Shown here in pieces: positions 17,609 to 30,638 of a stretch of 64,000 bases of DNA. The position numbers were made by a program, and so were the translations under genes. The notes beneath the pieces were generated by a model. That model searched no databases, was not told where the DNA came from, and was given only the letters and a program-made list of their open reading frames with translations. The stretch's first letter is position 1, and each line of letters begins with the position of its first letter. This DNA comes from Bursaphelenchus xylophilus (lineage: Eukaryota > Nematoda > Chromadorea > Rhabditida > Aphelenchoididae): the NCBI GenBank assembly GCA_904066235.2, contig CAJFCV020000001.1:5642001-5706000 (forward strand), given 5' to 3'.

Positions 17609-18445
17609 CTAACTTCTCTTCCTGACGCAATATCGATGTAGAGATATCCGTTTCAAGGTATTAATGACCACGTATCGGCTGAATATAAGGTAGAGATACC
17701 TGAACCAGACCAGCTGGGACTTGTGAGCTCTCATCCCGCGCCAAACCATCGAAGGGCGAGAGAGACAGAGGAAGGTGGAGGTGAAGTGGCTGGGCAAGAG
17801 GTCGAGGATGCTGATATATTTCCTGAGAAGACGAACGGACTCGAGAACAAACACCTGAGTGCCTGAGGGGATCCATCCATTTGTGTAGAGATATTGTAAA
17901 GCCATGAAGCAAGAGATATGGTTGGGATGTTGACTGACTCCATGCTCATCAAAGGTGATTACAACTTGGGCGTCCAGTCTCTCAATACATTGTAATACAA
18001 TCCTCGCCAACTTCTCGGTCTCCCATTTGGTCTTCATCCCATCTTTCATATCCCCTATGTCCATTATCGTCACATCCGACGAGGATATTCCAAGACTCGA
18101 GCACGCTTCGAACATTTCCTGCTTCCTGACGTTGCCCTGGCCTGAAATAATGTATTGATAAATAGATAGCACCACGTTTTTGAGTGACGTCACGTCATCT
18201 AAATAGAAAATGTATTTACCGTAGAAATCCCCCGTAGAAACGCATAGTATGTACACTTTACACTTCTGTGCCAACAATGACAAGATGGTTGGCCCAAAGA
18301 ACATGCATTCGTCATCAGGATGAGCCACCACAATAAGGCATCTGGCTTTGGAATCGATCAACAAACGCCGTTTGGCCACCAAAATCCCCAAATGGACGAG
18401 GACAACCAACAGAACAGCCAACAGGATACATATATCAAAGCTCAT
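17609..18445 (-). CDS. PIGL: N-acetylglucosaminyl-phosphatidylinositol de-N-acetylase (PIGL)
   Basis: Two exons, 18445-18220 and 18141-17609, joined by a GT-AG intron, give about 252 residues, which is the family length. An N-terminal membrane anchor (residues 4-24, ICILLAVLLVVLVHLGIL) precedes the LmbE-type catalytic motif VVAHPDDECMFFGP, with metal ligands in HPDD at about residues 42-45. STGDFYG, RKQEMFEACSSLGI and FDEHGVSQHPNH (the second metal-binding histidine region) follow. It catalyses the second step of GPI-anchor synthesis on the cytosolic ER face. It is tail-to-tail with the NRK-MoaE gene, only about 125 bp apart. If the intron were read through, the frame would stay open but add an unlikely hydrophobic insert. 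Confidence 0.92.
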   Translation of the reverse strand: MSFDICILLAVLLVVLVHLGILVAKRRLLIDSKARCLIVVAHPDDECMFFGPTILSLLAQKCKVYILCVSTGDFYGKYIFYLDDVTSLKNVVLSIYQYIISGQGNVRKQEMFEACSSLGISSSDVTIMDIGDMKDGMKTKWETEKLARIVLQCIERLDAQVVITFDEHGVSQHPNHISCFMALQYLYTNGWIPSGTQVFVLESVRLLRKYISILDLLPSHFTSTFLCLSRPSMVWRGMRAHKSQLVWFRYLYLIFSRYVVINTLKRISLHRYCVRKRS

Positions 18446-18885
18446 GGAACGTCCTGAATCGCAAAATGGAAGGAAACATGATAAACTTACTTTAACATTT
18501 CTCTATCTAAGGCGAAAGGAAAAAGTGCTCTCTGATGGTTACTTTTAAACCAAAACCATCGGAAAGCACGCGGAATGTTGAAGTAGCCCTTGTCTCGCCC
18601 TGACAGCTGATAGACAATCTTTGCTAATTTCCTCTCTTGCAGAGATAAAATGTTAGAAACGTTGAACAACTGATTGCTCTCTCTCCTGCCACGGTCCCAC
18701 AATTCTTGGCATTATGTTGCAACTATCGCGGTAAATATTTTTCCATAATTTTTTTGGAAAGTTTTTCTGTAATATCTCGCTTTCTTTATAGGGTTATAAA
18801 CGAGTGTTTCTCATATCAATTAGAATTTGTTTTGTGTATGGACGTTGTTAAAAGCATCTAAATCAATATTGTTATAGTTTCCATA
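18446..18885. promoter_or_regulatory. Divergent promoter region, PIGL / rsr-1
   Basis: This 440 bp stretch holds the 5' ends of two head-to-head genes. A minus-strand open frame at 18487-18702 has no ATG and no matching family, so I do not call it. ATAGTTTCCATA just before the rsr-1 ATG lacks a strong trans-splice acceptor. Confidence 0.45.
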
Positions 18886-20117
18886 ATGGATGGAGGATAT
18901 TACCGAGGTACAACGACGGATCAGGACATTCGATTCGTCGATAAAGAAAAGAAATTGATGAAGCAAATGAAGTTTGAAACATGGTTAGAACAAAAGGTAA
19001 GTTTATTGTGCGATTAAGTCTTTTCTAGTCTAGATTTTTACGGAGCCTTGGAACTTTTATCTTAATTGAGAATCTAAAATCATGAATAAATCTTTTATAC
19101 ATGATTTGTTCTCTTTCAGTCGTTTTCATTTGAACACTATAGGTGGACATGACGAAGGTCAACTTGGATGTGCTGAAGCCCTGGATCACAGCCAAGTTGA
19201 ATCAGATGTTGGGAATGGAAGATGAGGTTTTGGTGAACATGGTTTTCTTCACATTGGAGGAGACCAAGAACCTGGATCCGAAGAAGTTGCAGATCAATTT
19301 GACAGGATTTCTGAATGCAAAAAGAGCTCGAGAATTCATGGGAGAATTGTGGCAGATGATCATCGAAGCTCAAAACAGTGAAGATGGGATCCCAAGCAGT
19401 CTCATTGAGAAGAAAATGGAAGAATTAAAGGCACAGGGAGTTCAATTGGACGAGGTTCCGATGGCCGAATGCACAGAGAATGATTGGAAACATCGATATA
19501 AGAGCTTAACTGGGGGAAGATACGGAAAGAACGAGCCAAATTATAAATCTGAACCCATGGATAGAAGCCCCGGAAGGAGAAGATCAAGAAGTCGATCACC
19601 AGATAATAGAAGGCGAGAATGGAGGGAAGATAAGAGGGATGAGAGACGACAGAGAGAAAGAGACAGTCTGGAAAGGAGAGTGGAAAGAAGAAGAGAAAGA
19701 AGTGCCGAAAGAGATAAACGACGAGAAAGAAGTAGAAGTCCCGAACGAAGAAAAAGGGACGATGACGGAGAAAGGAGAAGAAGAAGATCGAGAAGTAGAT
19801 CCAAGGAAAGGAAATCAGAGTCGCCGGAAAGACGAGAAGTGAAGCCAAGGAAATTTACTGAGGAGAAGCTGGACAAAAAAGATGAGTTAGTTATTTTATT
19901 ATTAGATTATGTTTTAGTTGAATGGATTAGTTCAGGGGATATCTTTTGAATTGTTTTATCTTATACTTTTCATTTCAGACCAGAAAAGGCCGATCCCAGT
20001 CCAGAACCCGAGCCAAAACGTCGCCGAAAAGAGAGCGGAGAAAAGAAATCAAAGAAGCACAAAAAGGAGAAGAAAAAGAAGCACAAGAGGGACAGACACA
20101 ACTCGGACTCGGATTAG
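18886..20117 (+). CDS. rsr-1: SRRM1-type splicing coactivator (PWI domain, RS-rich)
   Basis: Exons 18886-18996, 19143-19885 and 19979-20117 encode about 330 residues. The start MDGGYYRGTTTDQDIRFVDK-KKLMKQMKF matches SRRM1 (MDAGFFRGTSAEQDNRFSNKQKKLLKQLKF). Residues about 38-125 are the PWI nucleic-acid-binding domain (VDMTKVNLDVLKPWIT, LQINLTGFLNAKRAREFMGELW). A long Arg/Ser/Glu-rich stretch follows (RRRSRSRSPDNRRR onward), and the end is a Lys-rich tail finishing in DSDSD. The protein is much shorter than human SRRM1 because the RS region is reduced. It acts in exon-definition complexes in the nucleus. Splicing into the last exon keeps the basic frame (DEPEKADPSPEPEPKRRRKE), confirming that exon. 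Confidence 0.92.
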
Positions 20118-21349
20118 AGCCCATTGTTTATTTATCATTGTTTATCTCGCAGTTAATATTCCACGAATAAAATGGGAATCTCGTCCCTGAGCCATGTTCG
20201 AATTGTTATTCCATTCAATTCCAATTTTTTATATTATTTCCGCTCATAATTTTTTGGATTCCATTCTCGTCTTGTGTTTATTTAGAATTCTCATGTTCGA
20301 AACGAGATTTAATGATTTAATTTTTGTTAGATGCGGGGAAGGGCGTCGTTGCCCGGAGGCACTTGACATTAAAAAAGGGTCAGGAGTTCAGCGGATTTTA
20401 TACATATTGTGGGTGAGTCCTATATTATCGTAGGGGTCGTTTGGGCCTTTCCCGAAATTACACGCAATGATTATGCCCCGAGGGATTGATTTGAAGACCT
20501 TTTGAATGTGTATATGGAAGTTGAACATGCCCTGAAGTCTAAATACGGGCTTTCGAAAGGAAGCGGATTCCCAGCCGCTAACGACTCTCCGGTTGACGGT
20601 CAGTCGCTATTGTCGGCACACAATAGACGGTAAAGGACCCGTTTCTTCGAGTGCAGTCAGGTGTGTGTTCCGAGCTCCCTCCTCGTCCCCTCCCGACCAT
20701 GCTTCTTCAGCGGTTTGCGCGTTGCAGGTGTAAAAAAGAAAGAAAGAGCGGTCGGAACCAGGGCGCGGTGGAGGCTGCAGAACCCTTGTTTTGGGCGCGA
20801 GGCTGTTTTTTCTCCGTCGCCGTGATCTGCGGTTCCGATTCCGATGAATCGTGAGTTCTCTAACGGATCTCATCGACTTCTGGAGCCGGCGTTTCAGGAA
20901 GTTTTCGACTTCTCAACTTTTGTTTTGAATTTTTGAGGGCTCTTCAGAAAACAAATAGGCGTCTCTAAATTTAATTTTGAACAGCAATTTCGAGTTTATA
21001 ATATGCCTATGGGAACATTATTTTTGGCTAATTATCACTTACTGTTTACTATATAATATCGCCTTTTACCTAGTATTACATCGCTGTGCAATGATTAAAG
21101 CTTCTTTACGACACCCAAAGCCGATGTTTGCGATGGCCAGTCCCGTGTAATCGCCTTCCCTGTCCACCCATCTGACGTCACGTTCAGCACCTTTTATGTC
21201 TTCTCCCCCTAGGGCGTCCGAACTGTCTCTTTGATACACTCCCGTGTTTTTATCAGTTCTTGGTTGGCTTTTCCGTTAGTCAGCCGACCAATTAGCCCGA
21301 TTCTCGGCTCATTTACACCGATTTCAGACACTTTATTTCCCCTTATGGA
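20118..21349. other. Intergenic stretch, rsr-1 to the KIND-FERM-PDZ gene
   Basis: This 1.2 kb stretch has no supported gene. The first 60 bp is rsr-1 3' UTR, with an AATAAA near 20167. A GC-rich, CG-dense block at about 20560-20880 may be a promoter or an unrecognised 5' exon of the next gene. Short open frames in it show no family resemblance. Confidence 0.4.
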
Positions 21350-24300
21350 ATGGAGGATGGCCGGGTCAGTTTGGCCGAGATTTTCGAGGTCCGTGCGTCC
21401 GGTTTCAATTCGGCCGAACTTCTCGCAATTCTGAGTGGCGCGGCCGAAACTCTGATCGCCAAAAAGACCGGAATCAAAGGACTTTTCAGTCCGGAAACGC
21501 TGTTTGTTACAGAAGATGGACGAATCGAGGTAAATAAAGTTTTTTTTGATGGTTGCTCTTTAGATTGAAATCTGTGACACCATCAACCCTGACTTCATAC
21601 CTCCAGAGACGCTCAAGCATCCCAAGGAACCTCTGTTTGATCATCATTTGGTATGGTGTTTGGGGAAAATTGCTCAGAGCATCAGTTTACCCACCTCCAA
21701 TGATGCCGGACTCTTTTCGCTAATCAATTTGATGACTGTGGAGGATATTGGGACTAGGCCGAGTATGCAGAAACTGTCTCAGATGGTCAGAAACAAGCTT
21801 GCTAATCCGGACGCGGTCAAGAAAACATTGAGGTTGATGTTTGAAGAGGTTATGGGGAATATTGAGGAGTTGGTGAGTTAAATTAAATGTTTGTTTTTAT
21901 ATGTTTTAGGCCGACGAATCAGATGAGGAAGGTTTTATGAATCCTCCAGAAATAATTCCCATGAATTTCTCGAAGAAGGCACAATTAACCCAACAATCTT
22001 CTCCTTCTTCATCAATGGCGTCTGATTCCAGCAATGAACGAAGCCCCTCTCCTGTCGAACATTCCACCAGAGTCATTCCAGAGCCCAGAACTTCCCAACC
22101 TCAGCCTTCTGAACGTCATGTCACTTCGAATCATCAGAATAATCAAAATGAAGTCATTGAGTTAGAAAAGGAACCTGTGATATCAACTAGAGCGGTTGAA
22201 GAATCAGTGACGAATGTATTCAAATACGGTGGTAATGGATCCACAAATCCCTTTGATGAAGTCGATGATCATGCCTTCTCTTACGCTGATGATGATGAAC
22301 AAGGTGATTGGGTCAAAGTGAGACAACCGGAGCTCGCGAGGTCACACCCTAATGAAACAACTGAGGTAAGATCTTTTTGTAATTTGATTATTTTGAATTT
22401 AGATCAAAAAGATTCCCGTCAACTCGAGAACCAGCGAAACTTTGAGCAGAATCAGCGAAGAATCTGCTGCCATCTCGATTAAAGATCGAAATTCTCTCGA
22501 GCAAAGAAGATCCCGGGAGATTTTGGATGTGGAAGTTGATAAGCCAGAGGTCGCAGTCCAGCCAGCCGTCCGGACTGAAAATACGGGACGATTTTTGAAG
22601 AAATCGGAGATTCAGAACAAATATATTCACCATAAACCCTCGGGATCGGTGGAAAGTAAGTGATTTATAAATAAATCTTATTCTAATTTTAGTTGTTGCA
22701 GCCGAGGTCCATAAAGATTACAGTAGAGATTCCTCGCCCTCAGGCTCTTTTGCATCGGAAGAATCGAGTGGGGAAAGATTTGAGCGACAAGATGTAAGTC
22801 ATGAATACTTCTATTTGGACTTTTTTGAACGCTTAACTAAATTAATTTGTGTTTTAGGAGAACCGAACTCCTCCAACAGCCATTCCGAACAATGATTTGA
22901 ATGATCGAACCTCGATAAGGCCCGAATCCCCTCAGGTTAATCAAAATTTGATCAGACATAACTCATTAAAACCCTCCAAAATCCATCGACAATCAACTAA
23001 TCGGAAAGTTAAGGTAAGTGATTACGGTATTTGGACAACTCTTGGTTTTTTAATGCAATTTTAAGCACTTTTTTTGTCATGGGTAATATTAAAATTACAT
23101 AATTTTCGTAATTTAGACCATCGCCGTTCCCGAATTCATGGAGAAAAAGCCATATCCGATAATCCGTTTGAGGGCGCAAAGTCAGAAACGTCGGAGAGTT
23201 GCCTTACATCGAGTTGAAGAGACGATTTTATTGGTCAAATTACTCACAGGACAGACGGTAGAACTGAACTGTAGAAGTGACGCACTGGTCGGGAATATAT
23301 TTGATACAGTAGTCGCCCATTTGAATCTAAATGAGAGCAGTTTCTTTGGACTGGCCATTCTGGAGAGTAAGATTTGCTTGCTTTTTATGTTATTGTAGCT
23401 AGGCAAAATAAAATTTCTGATGATTTCAGATAATGAATACTTCTTCCTGGAAAATGAACAACGTCTTGAGAAGTTTGCCCCATCCGGTTGGAGATTGGCG
23501 TTGAAGAATGGAGCCAGGCAGAGCTTTATGTTGTTCTTGAGATTCAAATTTTACCCAAAAAGAATTGATTTCGTAAAGTAAGATTGAGATTTTAAGAATT
23601 TTTATTGTAATTTTTAGAACTCAGCAAGCCAGACATTCCTTGTACATTCAGTTGAGACAGAATATTTTGGACGGGGCTCTTCAGGTGACCAGAAATCAGC
23701 TGCTGGAGTCATCGGCACTCGCTTTGCAGGCTGAATTCGGCGATAAACATGAACATGTCAGCAATTACTTTGCGTTGGATGGATATGTCCCCAAGGTAAG
23801 TTGATTTCTGGAAGTTATTTATTTTTTGATGTTTTTTAATACGTATTTAAATTAATTTGATGTTATTGTAGAACATGTTGGTTCGATTAAAGTCCGAGGA
23901 GTCCCACAACCTCAAAGACGCCCTGATTCACATTCACGATTCCAAAAAAGGTCTGAAATCAATTGAAGCCGAAGCTGATTTCATCGAATTTTGCCAAACC
24001 CTCCCCACCTTTGGGGCCCATTTCTATTTGGTCCACAAGTTTAAACCGTCAAGCAAGAATCCGGTGGACGCCCGGTTCCGTGCCCATCAATGGGTCGTCA
24101 TCATGCCTCAGGGCATCGGAATCGCGAAGGAAACGCAGATCGGAACAAAACAAATAAATTCGATCCATGAATGGCACATGATCAGGACGCTACAGTATGA
24201 CGGGAAGAGGTTTCTGTTGGCGACGATGGAGAACAATATCGCCGTGGATCATGTCTTTTATCTGGAACATTTCACAAAGTAAGGAGCACTTCTTGGAACG

Positions 24301-26577
24301 AAAATAATTTTAAAAATTCAAAAATGTTTTTGATTCTTGTCTAGTGTGATATAAAAAAGAATTTTTATCTTTAGGTTTTGATCCGATTTAATATTCATAT
24401 TTTTTCAGAAGCCGGTATCTTGTCAAGTTCGCCGCAGAACAGCACAAATTCATGTTGAGAATGCGCCAATGGCAATCAACTCTTCAAAGAAATAAATTGA
24501 ATGCTGGAAAAGATGTGATTGTAGAGCGAGATGAGAGAGATCACAGCGTTCCGAGAGAGGTCAGAGAACATCCTAAAGAGGAGAGAAAGGAATGGAATGA
24601 TCTGACAGTCTGGACGGACCAATTTATCCAAGAAACTTATGGATCTGATGCTCAAAAATTGGAAATCACTCTGGATAAAGACCCCAACAATGGATTAGGC
24701 TTGACTTTGGTCGATGGGAGCGTGAATGGAGTTAAAGGAGTCTATGTGAAATCGGTGGCCGAACATGGAGATGGCCGGAGAAAAGTGAGTTCAGATTTGA
24801 TGGTATCTAAAATGAGGTGATTAATGGCTAAAAGTAAAGGATTTCTGTCGCTTAGTTGACTCCAAAGGGGACTGTAAGCCTCTCCGCTACGACAAGGCGG
24901 CCAGAAATGGAGGGGGTTTTTTTAAAACCAAACAAAAAAATAATGACAAATGCAACATAAAAAAACATAGGTTATTAATAATAGCGATGATGGAAAAGGA
25001 CTGTTGGCCATCAAACGTTAGTAGAAATGAAGTGCAAAATTTTTTGATTTCATTGTGCAACTCTAATGCAATGTATTTAATTTTAGGGCTTGCATATGGG
25101 CGACTGTATCCTTAGTATAAATGGAGTCTCTCTGTGGAATCGAACTCGTCATGACGCTGTGACCCTTGTAAAACAATGTGAGAATTATGTCCGCATCGAA
25201 TTCCTCCGTTTCCATTCAATTACGGCCGTTCTTTTGGCCGAGGGACCCGAGAAATTTAAAAGTCAAGAACACAAAACATCGAATGGCTCGGGTATTACGT
25301 TATCGCCGAAGAAAAGTACAGAAGAAAGGAGCGCGACGTTAGGGAGAATGACCAGAACACCACCGCCTGAGAGAAAGGAGACCAAAGTGAACAGAAGGCA
25401 GAGGGCAGTCTCCGATTTTGGAGCCATTTCGGATACTATGCCCACACTGAATTCGGAGGATCTTCTAAAAAGCATGGAACAACTTTCCAGGTAAAATGAA
25501 AAAATAAAAAGATGACTAAAATTATATTACTTTAGGTCAAAAAAACAAATCGAAGATTCGTCTGACTCAGACGAAGAGGAGACTTCATTCCTCAATAAAG
25601 GTGTCTACAACCCACCGGTCAGTGATATGTATGCCTTCCATCGAAATTCGGATGAAGAAGATAACGAAAAAATTACTCAGCCATCAACTTCGAAGAATAA
25701 AAATAATTTCAACGGATACGCCCAGCAGAGAAAACCCTTCCAAAGCGATATATACAAGAAGGATTCGACTAGCTCTTTACCGTAAGTTTGGGGATACTGT
25801 GGTCTTTAGTCTTTGTGTATATTTTTTGGAATAAATTGTATTGTCTTTGACTTCAGAAAACAAAAAACTTTGGATTGGACGAATGAGGTGCAAACTCACG
25901 AAGGCGATGAGAATTCGGATGATAATGATGGACAGATCATAACAGTTGAGTTGCGAAGAGCTCCCGCCAGATCTCTCGGATTCAGAATCGCCTCGGCCAA
26001 CGGGATTGTCCGCATTAAACAGATCACTTCAGAACCCGCGACTTTGGCCGACCTCAGGGAAAATGATCGGTTGTTATCGATTAATGGCAAGGACTTGACG
26101 GGACTAGCACATCAGGATGTTGTGAATCTGCTGAGAAATGGAGGTACAGTCATCACTTTGAAGGTTGAAAGAACTGAAAATGAGGATGAAGGTGGCCAGA
26201 GTATCGCTGTTGTGTTTGAAAAAAGCCGCGGAGAAGATTTGGGTAAGCGCTGGAATTATTTTCAGGCATTTTATTATTTTTTGTTAAACAGTAATTTCAT
26301 CGTAATTTTGGACTAAATTACAGACTATATTACACATCATCATCATGTACAATATAATTTTTAAGGTATTTCCCTGGCCAAGCGCAGCTCATCTGACGGA
26401 GTCTACATCCGCAGCCTCACTTTGGGCTCCATGGCCGAAGAAGAGGGATCTCTGAGGATCGGCGATACTATTTTAGCCATCAATGGTGTCCAAGTTTCCC
26501 AAAAATCCCCAAAAGAGATCATCGAATTGATCAGAGAAATTGATGGAAAAGTCAGAGTCACCGTGAAGAGGAGTTGA
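21350..26577 (+). CDS. KIND-FERM-PDZ scaffold protein (FRMPD2 / PTPN13 N-terminal type, no phosphatase)
   Basis: Fifteen exons: 21350-21529, 21564-21872, 21910-22365, 22403-22655, 22693-22793, 22858-23013, 23117-23366, 23430-23577, 23618-23795, 23872-24278, 24409-24784, 25087-25490, 25536-25781, 25857-26242, 26366-26577; about 1353 residues. Residues 1-165 are a KIND domain (kinase-like C-lobe: VSLAEIFEVRASGFNSAELLAIL, IGTRPSMQKLSQMV). A polar linker follows. The FERM domain runs from about 520 to 840 (ETILLVKLLTGQTVEL, LYIQLRQNILDG, WHMIRTLQYDGKRF). Three PDZ domains lie at about 895-985 (GLGLTLVDG), 1180-1265 (SLGFRIASANG) and 1272-1353 (DLGISLAKRSS). It stops right after PDZ3, so no PTP domain is present. 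This order matches FRMPD2. Such proteins organise membrane-cytoskeleton and junction complexes. Confidence 0.88.
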
Positions 26578-26979
26578 GTCAGTATATGGGAGTATACGTG
26601 CCAGCTAATGTATTGTATTCGCCTAATTATTGTAATCTAGATGTTATATCAGTATTCTTTTCTGTGATAATCATAGTCCCGGTAGAGTTCTATTATTGAG
26701 TATTTACCACCTTTCCCAACTTTGTGATAATAATTGTAAGGGTCTTCTCTTGTGCCTTGTTTTTTTAAATATAATTTTGTGTCTCCCCTTACCCTAGCCT
26801 CCTCTAAAATACCTGAAAAAGTCTTGATTCTTTCTCTTGAATGGACACATGACAATGGCCAATCACTGATAACGACGCATTAATTTATTTTTTTATCCAA
26901 ATTGTTTGTTTTTCCGCCATTAAACAGCAATAAAGCCCTCAGGGCACGGGATATCAAAGTGAGGTCGTAAAAGTTGCTA
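26578..26979. other. Convergent 3' region, KIND-FERM-PDZ gene and FLVCR-like gene
   Basis: This 402 bp stretch lies between two tail-to-tail genes. An AATAAA occurs on the plus strand near 26928. I see no coding region; open frames on the minus strand at 26649-26855 lack recognisable content. Confidence 0.4.
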
Positions 26980-29900
26980 TCACTGATCCGCCTTCTCCAG
27001 CAGAGGGTCGATGGTGGGACGGTGCTTTTGATGGGCTCGTTGACGGCGGAGATCCGACTTTATCAGGGCTAGAATAAGGTCATTAAAACAATTGAAAACC
27101 AACGTGAAAAAGGGAGATTTATGGGCTGGCCGTGCTGATAATAATAGAGACATGTTGAAATTTTGGGATCTTGCACAAAATTGTTACATTTTTTGGTTGC
27201 TGTAACCTTTTGGAAGTGTGACAAATTTTGATGAAACTTGACCAAAACATTGAGAAAAGGATTGGTCTGACGAATTACAATTGAAGCCGATTTTTTTGGT
27301 TTATTTTTCGGCCTTTTAGGGCGTCTAATTTTGAGAAAAAAGTTGAAGTCACGCTTCGCAAATTTGCTATGGTAATCCTAATTTTTGAAAGACGGACTTG
27401 TTCAGAAACAGTATAAAAATAAGGCCAAGAGATCGATGAACCTGTAGTGATGAGTATAGTGCCCACTTACCGGTTAGAATGACTCCAACCAACAAGAACC
27501 CGCACATCAGAATATTGCACCACCAGATGGACATCGAATACATCACTTTCCCCATGCCGGTGGTCATCAAAACGCCGAAGACCTGGGCCGATCCATTCAA
27601 GAGACCCGAAGTTGTCCCCTCCGGGGTTGGGAACGTGAGTTCGGCCGCGAATTCGAAGCCAATCGGAAGATATCCGGTCATGAAAAATCCGAGGGCCGCA
27701 GCTACAACAAATGTAATCCACAGATCCAAGTGTAATGTGAAGGTGAAGAGGATCATCCCGGCGAAAGAGAGGATGTACACGGCCAGGGTGGTGCCTCTGA
27801 AAATATAAAATACGACGGTTTCTCTGGGACTCTCTTAGTTCAATTTACTGATAAATAAAGTCTACATTTATTTAAAAATGTAGCAAAAATGAATAAATAA
27901 AGAGTAAAATTTGATAATTCATCTCTATACTCACTTGAATCTATGGGTTGTATCCAAAATATATCCACAAACGACGGATCCGAACATCCCCGCGACAACA
28001 ATGAGAAGACCGATGGTCCCTGTCTCTTCTTGAGCGCCCTCATGGTAGAATAAGACCATTTGGCTGAGAAGGGTGGACACTGCATAGAATACACCAACAT
28101 TTATACCTGAAAAGGGTAGTCATAGACATTAATTATATTGTCCTTGACAAAAAATCAAAATTAATGTTTACCATAAGTGATGAGTAGTAGCATGTAGTTA
28201 ACATTGCACAAGAGCTCCTTGATGGATGACCAAAAACTGTGCCCGACAGTTTCCTCGAGGGCTTGAGCTTGGGCCAAGCTCGGAGGGAGTTTTGGCTTCT
28301 CTTTGAAGACTAAATTAATACATAACTTGCGATCGGAAAAAGGAGTTCTTCAAACTGATGCTATAGGGAAAGGATCAGAAACCACTTACAGAGCACGACC
28401 AGCACAAAAACGAAGGTGTTGACGACGGCCGAGATCAGGAAAAGCACACTCAAATCATAGGCCACTTGTTCTTTGGTCCCCGTTTTCACGAGCCATGGGG
28501 GAATCAGGAATCCCAACGCAATCCCCAGCTGATTCCCGAAGACCCCGGCCGAACAAGCAGTACTAACCTGTTCGGGGCCGAACCAGGTAGCGGCTAGTTG
28601 AGGGGGGATTCCGAGGATAAAAACCTGCGAAGATCCGACGATCGTTTGGCCCACAAAAGTCAGCCAAAACTTGTCTGAAGATATAAAATGGGTTGAATTA
28701 GTAATTCAGAATTATTTTTTAAAGTGAGAGGGATACCTGGATGTGTGGAGAGGATTTTGAGCCAAGCCCCGAAGCAATTTCCAAAGGCCCCGATCAGGAT
28801 CGACTTTCGGAGACCGAATTTGTCCAAAAACCAACTGAAAATAAAACTTTCGACGTTGCATTTACTACGGTAACTTTTCGGTAAGAGAAACACTGTTATA
28901 ATATTACATAATATTATAATTGGGCCGATCTTCGATTAATTCCGATCTCAAAATTCGAATTTTTCTTTTTCACATTTTTTGGCATTCTGTCGCAAGATGA
29001 CAAAAACTCGGATTGTTCGCAAAATTGAATAACACTTGCAAAAAAGACCTTGATCAAGGTCTTCCATGAAGTTATTAGTGGTACAATTAAAAAGATCTTC
29101 CTGGCACTGCGTTAATATAAATAGTTATTGAAATACGATATTGAATTTGAAAAAACAACCAAAAATATTCTGAAGACTGCGTTGCTTTGCTCTAAGAACG
29201 TTAAACTCCCTTTCCTAAGAGTGTTATTAGTACTTAATCGAGTTGAAAAGGTCAATGTCTATAAATTAATATTGTTCCAGTCTGCCCAATTGATTTGATC
29301 TCAGACTTTTTCTTTGTGTATTTTGTGCCTCTTTAATCCATCTATCAAATCCCGAGATCCCCCATGGGACCGTGTGCGCGAGATCGGTGCTCTTTTCTAT
29401 TTACAAAAGCCCTTCAAACATTTACTTTTTATTCTTTTGACAAAGTGTGGCCATAATCCTTGAAGGATTACCTTTACAAAAAAGTGAGGAACCCTGCAGA
29501 AAGGCGGCTATTCAATTGCAAGGACAACGGTTTAATTCAACGTTGCAAATTCGAAGAAAGAGTGCGAAAAAAGGAGATGGGTCAGAGAAAAAAGAAAAAA
29601 AAATGTTTTCAGGGAATTTCAAGGAAAAAAAGAAAAGGTTTGAATGGAAGGGATTACTGGAACAACTACCCGGCTCCGTTAAAAACAAAAATTAACAGAA
29701 CGTTGACTTTGCTAAAAAATTTAAAATTGACATAAAGGCCTTTTTGTCATCAATAAAGAAGTCTCAATCTATCCGCTAACTTTCAAGAAGGCCTATTACA
29801 GTTTTCAACCATCGACTTATTTTAAATTGTAATCAAACAAATAAATGATTAATACAATATTTTAGTAAGGTGATCTTATTTTCTTTTTTCCCTTATCCTG

Positions 29901-30638
29901 TATGCTAAACAACATAAAAAAGGTCACAAAAAGTGTTAAAAAAGTATTGGATGACGTTGTAATCGAGTGGAGGAATCTTTTTTTTGTGAAGAAGGAGAAC
30001 ATAAATCAGATGGAATTAGTTTCCCCCATTGCTTGGCCACTTCAATCTGCTTATAATTGGCCTCAGAATGGCTATCCAATTTGTTTGGTACTAGTTTCAA
30101 AATTACTGCTTAATTTTAAATTGTAAAAATAATTATTTTTTATAAAAAAAACAAGAAATAACCACGGTCGATAACATGAATCTGCAAAACAGAACTCCAT
30201 GAATGATTAGCAATGTTTGTTTTTTGCATATTCAGATCTCTTCTCCAAGTTTCTTATCGTATTATATTACACTTGGTCTTTTCCACCCCCACAAAAAGTT
30301 AGTTTTTCGGTTAAACAATTCCACATGTTAACAATAACCAAAGGTTTACTTTTCACAACAATTAACAACAACTCTATGTACAATGAACTGAGTTCTTACC
30401 TTCCCGGGAACACCAACAACATGTACATTAACATATAAATCATGGAGGTCCAATTGATCGCGTCATAACTCACTCCATAGAAATCGGTGAAGATATGTGC
30501 AATGATTGCGTATTCGATCCATTGAAGGGCATTGGAGGCGGAGAGGAGGACGAACATGCCCAGCATCAGGTACCTCCTCTTGTAGAGCTTCGTCTCCTGC
30601 TCCGGAGAAGAGGCCACCTCGCCCGATTCAGCCGACAT
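26980..30638 (-). CDS. FLVCR-family major facilitator transporter
   Basis: Exons (minus): 30638-30400, 28834-28737, 28674-28390, 28309-28172, 28106-27935, 27796-27471, 27068-26980; about 448 residues with twelve predicted spans. Matches to FLVCR1/2 run through the whole length: NALQWIEYAIIAHIFTDFYGVS, WFLDKFGLR, PPQLAATWFGPEQVSTACS, GVFGNQLGIALGFLIPPWLV, FFKEKPKLPPSLAQAQ, FFMTGYLPIGFEFAAELTFP, EGTTSGLLNGSAQVFG, and the tail ALIKSDLRRQRA. FLVCR proteins move choline, and heme export or import has been reported. The first intron is 1.56 kb, far longer than the rest, and AT-rich with low-complexity purine runs. The N-terminus (MSAESGEVASSPEQETK) is short compared with vertebrate members. Confidence 0.93.

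Noticed and set aside
18487..18702. Minus-strand open frame between PIGL and rsr-1
   Set aside because: No ATG in the frame, a stop only four codons upstream, no splice-site support and no family match; it lies in the divergent promoter region.
19402..19876. Long open frames opposite the rsr-1 RS region
   Set aside because: They are reverse-strand images of the Arg/Ser-rich repeats (Leu/Ser/Phe-rich), not genes.
29447..30126. Open frames inside FLVCR intron 1
   Set aside because: Low-complexity Lys/Lys-Glu and AT-rich composition, no splice structure, and opposite to the host gene.
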